A stretch of 18,496 nucleotides of DNA from DP-36 sp036004365 (GTDB lineage Bacteria > Desulfobacterota > Binatia > UBA9968). Shown piece after piece: positions 14,235-18,496 of the stretch. The notes below the pieces were generated by a model, which saw nothing but the letters and a program-made list of their open reading frames with translations, had not been told where the DNA came from and ran no database searches. Every line of letters starts with the position of its first letter. The stretch's first letter is position 1. Made by a program: the position numbers and the translations under genes. The stretch is from positions 1 to 18,496 of the forward strand of contig DASYRN010000103.1 in NCBI GenBank assembly GCA_036004365.1, read 5' to 3'.

Positions 14235-16708
14235 ATGGAAAAAGAGATGATGCGCGAGTTAGAGAAAGCCCTTCAGGAGATGGAGCGACTGCGTCAGGAA
14301 AACGCCCAGCTTAGAAAAAAGCTAGGCATAGAGGTCGCTGAACCAAAAGCCGATTACAGCCAAACCGGCTCAACTGCGGGGTCCGACACCAAAATTGAAG
14401 AAACTCAGGAAGCCTGGAGCTACGGAGGACATGGACTTTTGACTTCTGCCAGACTTCCCCGCGTTGACTCCAATTTTTCCGCTCAAGAAAAGGTAAAGTT
14501 ATTTCGCATGCTCTTCAGAGGGAGAGAGGATGTCTATGCAGTGTTCTGGTTTAATGAACGGACTGGAAAGAAAGGATACTCGCCAGCTTGTGAAGATCCT
14601 TGGGGTTCCAGGAAAGGTAAGCCGAAAAAATATCTCCCTTTGACCGATGAGGTCATCCTCAGTCACCTAAGTGGAGAAAAAATCATCGGCGTCTATCCAC
14701 TGCTTAGAGATGACACCTGCTGGTTTTTAGCTTGCGATTTTGACAAGGCGGGCTGGTCTCTTGATGCTTTAGCTTTGCTGAATGTCTGCAAAGACTACGG
14801 GGTGCCAGCATATCTGGAACGATCACGGTCCGGAAATGGCGGTCATGTTTGGATCTTTTTTTCCATGCCAGTGACTGCCACCTCAGCTAGGCAGCTGGGG
14901 ATAAGGCTCCTTAAGGAAACCATGGTACTACGAGCAGAGATAGATCTTGCCAGCTACGACCGGTTTTTTCCCAACCAGGATTTCTTGCCAAAAGCTGGGT
15001 TTGGCAACCTCATCGCCTTGCCACTGCAAAAGAAGTGTCGGGCTTTGGGGAATACAGAGTTTCTAAATCCTGATGAGCCCGAACTGCGTCCATGGCCGGA
15101 TCAGTGGAGCTTTTTGAGTCAGATTAAGAGGCTTGGATCATCTCAGGTAGAGGCGCTACTCGGAGAAGTCCCACCCGTATCAATTGGGTCGGGGGCAATG
15201 GGAATCATATCCCCGGCCGTCCGCGAAAGATACCCAGCGCCCAAGCAGATCCGGTGCACTCTTGGAGCCGCATTGAGCATAGAAAAGTCTGGGATTCCAC
15301 CATGGTTGCTCGCGCAAATTAAGCAGCTGGCGTTGCTCCACAATCCTCAGTTCTACGAACGCGAGAAGCTGCGTCTATCCACGTGGCGAATTCCACGATT
15401 CATTAAATGTTACGAAGAGGACGTTAGCCATATCCACCTGCCGAGAGGCACGGTGGAAGAGCTAAAGGAAATCGTGAAGGGAGCCGGCAGCGACGTTTCT
15501 CTGACCGACCGGCGGCCGGTACCCGAAAAGTTGGCGTTGAAGTTTACGGGCTCGCTAACACGCCAACAGATGAATGCTGTCCAAGCCGTGCTCAGCGACG
15601 ACATGGGGGTGTTGGTCGCGCCACCCGGAGCAGGCAAGACGGTGATGGCCTGCTATGCGGTCGCAGAGCGAAACGTGCCCACCTAATTCTGGCGCATCGA
15701 AAACCCATCCTGGATCAATGGCGCTCCCAAATCGGGGAACTCTTGGGTCTTTCCTCGCGCCTCATCGGTCAAGTAGGCGGCGGCAGAGACCGGCAAAGCG
15801 GGATAGTCGACTTAGGTATGATGCAGAGTCTTAAGCGCGTTGACGACTTAGAAGCTTTTCTCTCCAAATACGGGTTTATCGTGGTAGACGAATGGCATCA
15901 TTTGCCAGCCTTCACGTTTGAAGCATGTGTCAAAAGAGCCTCTGTCCGTTACATCTTGGGCCTTACGGCAACACCTTACCGTCGTGATGGTCTGCAGGAG
16001 ATTATTGCCTTGCAATGTGGACCCATCCGCCACACGATGGAGCCCCCCGAGAACAGCTTCTCCCGAACACTTCTTGTTCGCGAAACTGCGTTCACGAATT
16101 TGGACGATGGCGACCCTCCGATACAGGAGATTTTCCGCAACCTGGTCAAGGACGATGCACGAAATGAGTTGATTCGGGAGGATGTCTGCCAGGCGCTCAC
16201 ATAGGGACGGCGCTGTTTGGTCTTAAGCCACTGGAAGGAACACTGTGAGTTGCTTGCAGACGGGTTGCGGCAGCGTGGCAAGACTCCGCTCGTTTTGAGC
16301 GGAAGCCTGGGCAAGAAAAAACGCTCTGCCATTTTAGGGTCGCTTCAGGATATGGCTTCTGACAGAGAACTGCTGATCATAGCCACCGGCCAGTACTTGG
16401 GTGAAGGCTTTGACTGTCCTCAAGTGGACACGCTCTTTCTCGCCTTTCCTCTGTCTTTCAAAGGGAAGCTCGTTCAATATGTGGGCCGAGCTTTGAGAAA
16501 CTACGAGAGCAAGAGTAGCGTGAAGGTCTACGATTATGTGGACACACAAGTGCCGGTCCTGAGAAAGATGTATGCGAAACGGCAAAAAACTTATAGATCG
16601 CTTAGATTTGCTCCTGAGGACACCAAGCAAAGCAGTCTTCCCAAAGAACGCTCGACGCCGCAGAGATTTTCGGAAGACCTCTTAGGTTTGGTTCATAGGC
16701 AGGGCTGA
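14235..16708 (+). pseudogene. TOTE conflict-system type primase-helicase, broken by a frameshift and an amber codon
   Basis: Joined, this is a protein of about 824 residues. A coiled coil (1-33, ELEKALQEMERLRQENAQLRKKLG) leads into an archaeo-eukaryotic-primase-like domain (about 85-300) with LFRGREDVYA, GYSPAC, GVYPLL, CDFDKAGW (acidic pair near 168-170) and ERSRSGNGGHVWIFF. A superfamily II helicase follows: APPGAGKT (near 463-470), VVDEWHHLPA, LGLTATP, YLGEGFDCPQVDTLFLA and QYVGRALR. This order matches TOTE conflict-system proteins. The first frame ends at TAA 15684-15686; the +2 frame continues at once with LILAHRKPILDQWRSQIGELLG, read here as two parts, LILAHRKP and ILDQWRSQIGELLG, so one base is missing. 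A TAG at 16202-16204 interrupts QALT/GRRCLVLSHW in frame. I prefer ATG 14235 (GGAG 14223-14226) over GTG 14226. No nuclease domain is seen at the C terminus. Confidence 0.88.
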
Positions 16709-16760
16709 CATGCGGTGCTTGATTTCCGTCAACAACGAACAGGTCTGGAAAGTATTTTCG

Positions 16761-16797
16761 AGCCGAGAGAACCGAAACCGTTTCGGTTTTTTCGGCT
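16761..16797 (+). terminator. Intrinsic terminator after the primase-helicase gene
   Basis: AACCGAAA and TTTCGGTT (16770-16788) pair perfectly around CCG and run into TTTT. Outer bases AGCCGA and TCGGCT can extend the stem. It lies about 60 bases after the stop codon. The near-symmetry means it may also act on the other strand. Confidence 0.65.
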
Positions 16798-16898
16798 TCT
16801 AGCCGGACTTTCGAGGGACTTTCGGGAAAGCGGAAAACGTAAGTGGTTGTTAGAGTTAAACAAATTTTTTCACGGTTTTAGTCATCTTCATCCGGAGG

Positions 16899-16933
16899 GG
16901 TTCGAATCCAGGTGGGCCCACCATCTCTTTTTC
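16899..16933. repeat. attR: copy of tRNA 3' end
   Basis: Right copy of the attachment repeat. It starts at GGTTCGAAT and runs through the acceptor 3' strand and CCAT; bases 16899-16924 are identical to 12465-12490. The sequence to its left does not pair as a T arm and there is no 5' half, so it is not a tRNA gene. Confidence 0.88.
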
Positions 16934-17311
16934 CCGCCACTGTTCCCTCCTTGCCTTTGTTTTTGTCCCGATTGACAGACTGAGGTTTCACCTAAGGTTG
17001 CACTTTTCGCCCCTAAAAGTCGCCTCAATTGCCTAATCTGTGAAAGAAGCTCTTCGAGGAAAACGATTCATCACAGAAAAAGAGTCATAAAAACTAATAG
17101 CCATATTGAGCGAAGAAGTGCGCCTAGAGGATAAACGAGAAAGTTAGTTGAACTGCGGAGTGGATGACGAAGTGCGAACCATCTCTTGTAGCCTCATTTG
17201 TGTCACACCGTTGGCCGTAATTCGTCCTAATCGCCTACCTTTACCTACGGACTATTAGATGCTTCCATGCGCTTTTGCTCTGGCATCAAAATTGCGGTGG
17301 TGCGTTGATAA
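16934..17311. other. Gene-poor stretch right of attR
   Basis: About 380 bases with no convincing coding sequence on either strand. It should be the host DNA that once followed the tRNA directly. TTGACA occurs at 16972-16977 but has no good -10 partner. I see no tRNA, CRISPR or clear terminator here. Confidence 0.5.
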
Positions 17312-17836
17312 ATGAGCGTCGGGCTGAAAACGCCTTTACCAGCAGGCATACCCGCTACAGACGAGGAAGCTGAAAGAGTTCTTTTGGAGCGTCTGGAAAC
17401 AGCTAGCTCTTCTTCGGATTTCAGCCAGACTCTGTGGCAGCTTGTCCATTTCTACAAGGCTAAAGAGAGGAAGGATCTCGCAGTGGTTCTTATTCAGGCA
17501 GTCAAGGACAGAGTGGAAAGAGACTTCTCCTCGGAGGAGAGAATAAGACTCTATACCGAGGGTGCCGAGTCTAAATCGTCTGACTTGTGGACGACTCTGG
17601 AAGTGCTTCATCACAGACACAGGACTTTAATCTTAAGGACTCTATGGATTCTTTACGCGATCTCTATTCCCCTTGTGTTTTACAAATCGTACTTTGTGGA
17701 CAAGGAGTCGCTTATTTTCAGCATCGTTACAAGCTTGCTCGAAGCTCCCCTAATCATAGGTATTATCGCCATTATGGCATTAGCGGCGATCCTCGTTTTC
17801 GGGCGATGGAATGACGTAAGAGCTAGGAGGCTTTAG
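17312..17836 (+). CDS. Hypothetical protein with two membrane segments
   Basis: A 174-residue protein that I do not recognise. Residues 1-100 are soluble and rich in Glu, Arg and Leu, with helices (TDEEAERVLLERLETA, LWQLVHFYKAKERKDLAVVLIQAVKDRV) that could form a TPR-like or coiled-coil bundle. Two membrane helices follow, near 105-125 (LILRTLWILYAISIPLVFY) and 145-164 (PLIIGIIAIMALAAILVFG), with a short basic tail NDVRARRL. The soluble part and the tail are probably on the cytosolic side. The ATG at 17312 has no clear ribosome site. It stands alone, outside the islet, and an A-rich spacer of about 115 bases separates it from the convergent gene downstream. Confidence 0.6.
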   Translation: MSVGLKTPLPAGIPATDEEAERVLLERLETASSSSDFSQTLWQLVHFYKAKERKDLAVVLIQAVKDRVERDFSSEERIRLYTEGAESKSSDLWTTLEVLHHRHRTLILRTLWILYAISIPLVFYKSYFVDKESLIFSIVTSLLEAPLIIGIIAIMALAAILVFGRWNDVRARRL

Positions 17837-17951
17837 GCGCAAGGAGTAAGCAAAAAAGCAAGCGGACGTAGAAAAATGGCGGTAGAAAAATAGAGAAAAA
17901 TAGGATCAAAAAATAAGAAAATCTAGAGGTGGTCTGAAATGCGATTGCAGA

Positions 17952-18496
17952 TTATTCTGCCGTCCGGATTCCCACCTCATCGAGGTGCTTCAGGAGATCG
18001 GCGGGATCCTGGTACACACGATACGCTCCGGCTCGCTCCAGTTCATCCTGACCATAGCCGCCTGAAAGCAGTCCTATTCCGAGTGCCCTGGCTCGGCGGG
18101 CCGCCAGGAGATCCCAGACGCTGTCCCCGACAACAATCGACGCGCTGATATCTACGTTCAGGCGCTCGGCAGCAGCGAGAAACAGGTCTGGATCTGGCTT
18201 AGCGTGGGGCACGAGATCCCGCGTGATCACGACCACGTCGGAACCGACTCCCAGTGTCTCAAGTGTGGGGCGGGCGCTCTCCAGTCGTCCGCTGGTAGCG
18301 ATGGCCCACGGCACTCCCGCCCGCGATAAATAGGCGAGCAAGTCCCGCGCACCGAGAAGCGGACGAACCTGGCCGATCTGGCGGGCGTACGCTTCCGCGT
18401 GTCTTTGTTGAAGGCGGGCCGCTTCTTCAGGGGTGACTCTATGACCTGTCTCTCGCAGAAGAGCATGAGCCAGCAAGCCCCCGCTCATTCCGATGC
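17952..18496 (-). CDS. HAD-superfamily phosphatase, C-terminal part (5' end outside window)
   Basis: Read on the minus strand, about 181 residues are in the window and the frame is still open at the right edge (IGMSGGLLAHALLRETG). The ATG at 18488 is therefore probably internal. Present are the cap region (residues before GQVRPLLGARDLLAYL), motif II AIATSGR, motif III Lys in HAKPDPDLFLAAAERL and motif IV VVGDSVWDLLAARRA. The nucleophile motif DxD must lie beyond the window. The pattern resembles subfamily IA enzymes such as phosphoglycolate phosphatase or beta-phosphoglucomutase, but the substrate cannot be named. It faces the hypothetical membrane protein, tail to tail. Confidence 0.85.
   Translation of the reverse strand, partial: IGMSGGLLAHALLRETGHRVTPEEAARLQQRHAEAYARQIGQVRPLLGARDLLAYLSRAGVPWAIATSGRLESARPTLETLGVGSDVVVITRDLVPHAKPDPDLFLAAAERLNVDISASIVVGDSVWDLLAARRARALGIGLLSGGYGQDELERAGAYRVYQDPADLLKHLDEVGIRTAE

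Larger units (their letters stand above)
12465..16924. mobile_element. Decayed integrative islet in the tRNA gene (about 4.4 kb)
   Basis: The 3' part of the tRNA (T arm, acceptor, CCA and one more base) is repeated exactly over 26 bp at 16899-16924. This is the mark of tyrosine-integrase insertion at a tRNA 3' end. The intact tRNA is on the left (attL); the right copy (attR) has only the end. Between them lie a broken integrase next to attL and pointing toward it, a MazF-type toxin-antitoxin pair, a minus-strand gene relic, and a broken TOTE-like primase-helicase gene with a terminator. The layout tRNA - integrase - cargo - repeat is standard for small genomic islands. Because the integrase is broken, the element is probably fixed unless helped in trans. 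Confidence 0.85.

Noticed and set aside
15660..15700. Programmed ribosomal frameshift in the primase-helicase gene
   Set aside because: I see no classical slippery heptamer with a downstream structure at the switch, and a further in-frame amber downstream fits decay better.
16899..16933. A second tRNA gene at the right repeat
   Set aside because: Only the T-loop and 3' acceptor strand are there. No D arm, anticodon arm or 5' acceptor strand precedes it.
16888..17067. Minus-strand open frame of about 59 codons crossing attR, which might be the tail of an older integrase
   Set aside because: It has no start, no integrase motif and a low-complexity Gln/Gly/Lys tail. The WWAHLDSNPSG ending is only the tRNA end read in reverse.

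Overview
The window looks like a bacterial chromosome from a Gram-negative lineage. It holds a long run of co-directional housekeeping genes, followed by a small decayed genomic islet in a tRNA gene. The order xseA - M23 peptidase - xseB - ispA - dxs - tlyA, together with rpsU - yqeY - cvpA - dnaG - rpoD, recalls Deltaproteobacteria/Desulfobacterota and neighbouring uncultured lineages. That placement rests on remembered synteny only and is tentative. Base composition is moderately GC-rich by eye.

Region 1 (1-7202, + strand) is a tightly packed operon. It encodes the exonuclease VII large subunit (3' part only), a secreted M23-family peptidase, the exonuclease VII small subunit, a farnesyl-diphosphate-type prenyl synthase, DXP synthase, a TlyA-type rRNA methyltransferase, threonine synthase and a glycerophosphodiester phosphodiesterase. 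Stops and starts touch or overlap at most junctions. IspA and Dxs belong to isoprenoid synthesis: Dxs opens the MEP pathway and IspA condenses its products.

Region 2 (7203-12412, + strand) is the classic macromolecular-synthesis cluster: ribosomal protein S21, a YqeY-like protein, a CvpA-family membrane protein, DNA primase and the primary sigma factor. A good sigma70-type promoter (7377-7404) lies before rpsU, and an exact 16-bp tandem duplication lies just upstream of it.

Region 3 (12413-16933) is a tRNA gene with anticodon CAT carrying an integrated element of about 4.4 kb. The 3' end of the tRNA is repeated exactly over 26 bp at 16899-16924, which marks attL and attR. Inside are a frameshifted, 5'-truncated tyrosine integrase whose reading frame ends in the tRNA anticodon, an intact MazF/PemK-type toxin-antitoxin pair with its own promoter, a frameshifted relic on the minus strand, and a large gene whose primase-plus-helicase layout matches TOTE conflict-system proteins. 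That large gene carries one frameshift and one in-frame amber codon. The element therefore looks like a defence/conflict islet that is decaying everywhere except in its toxin-antitoxin pair.

Region 4 (16934-18496) holds a gene-poor stretch, a hypothetical protein with two membrane segments (+), and the C-terminal part of a HAD-family phosphatase (-) running off the right edge.
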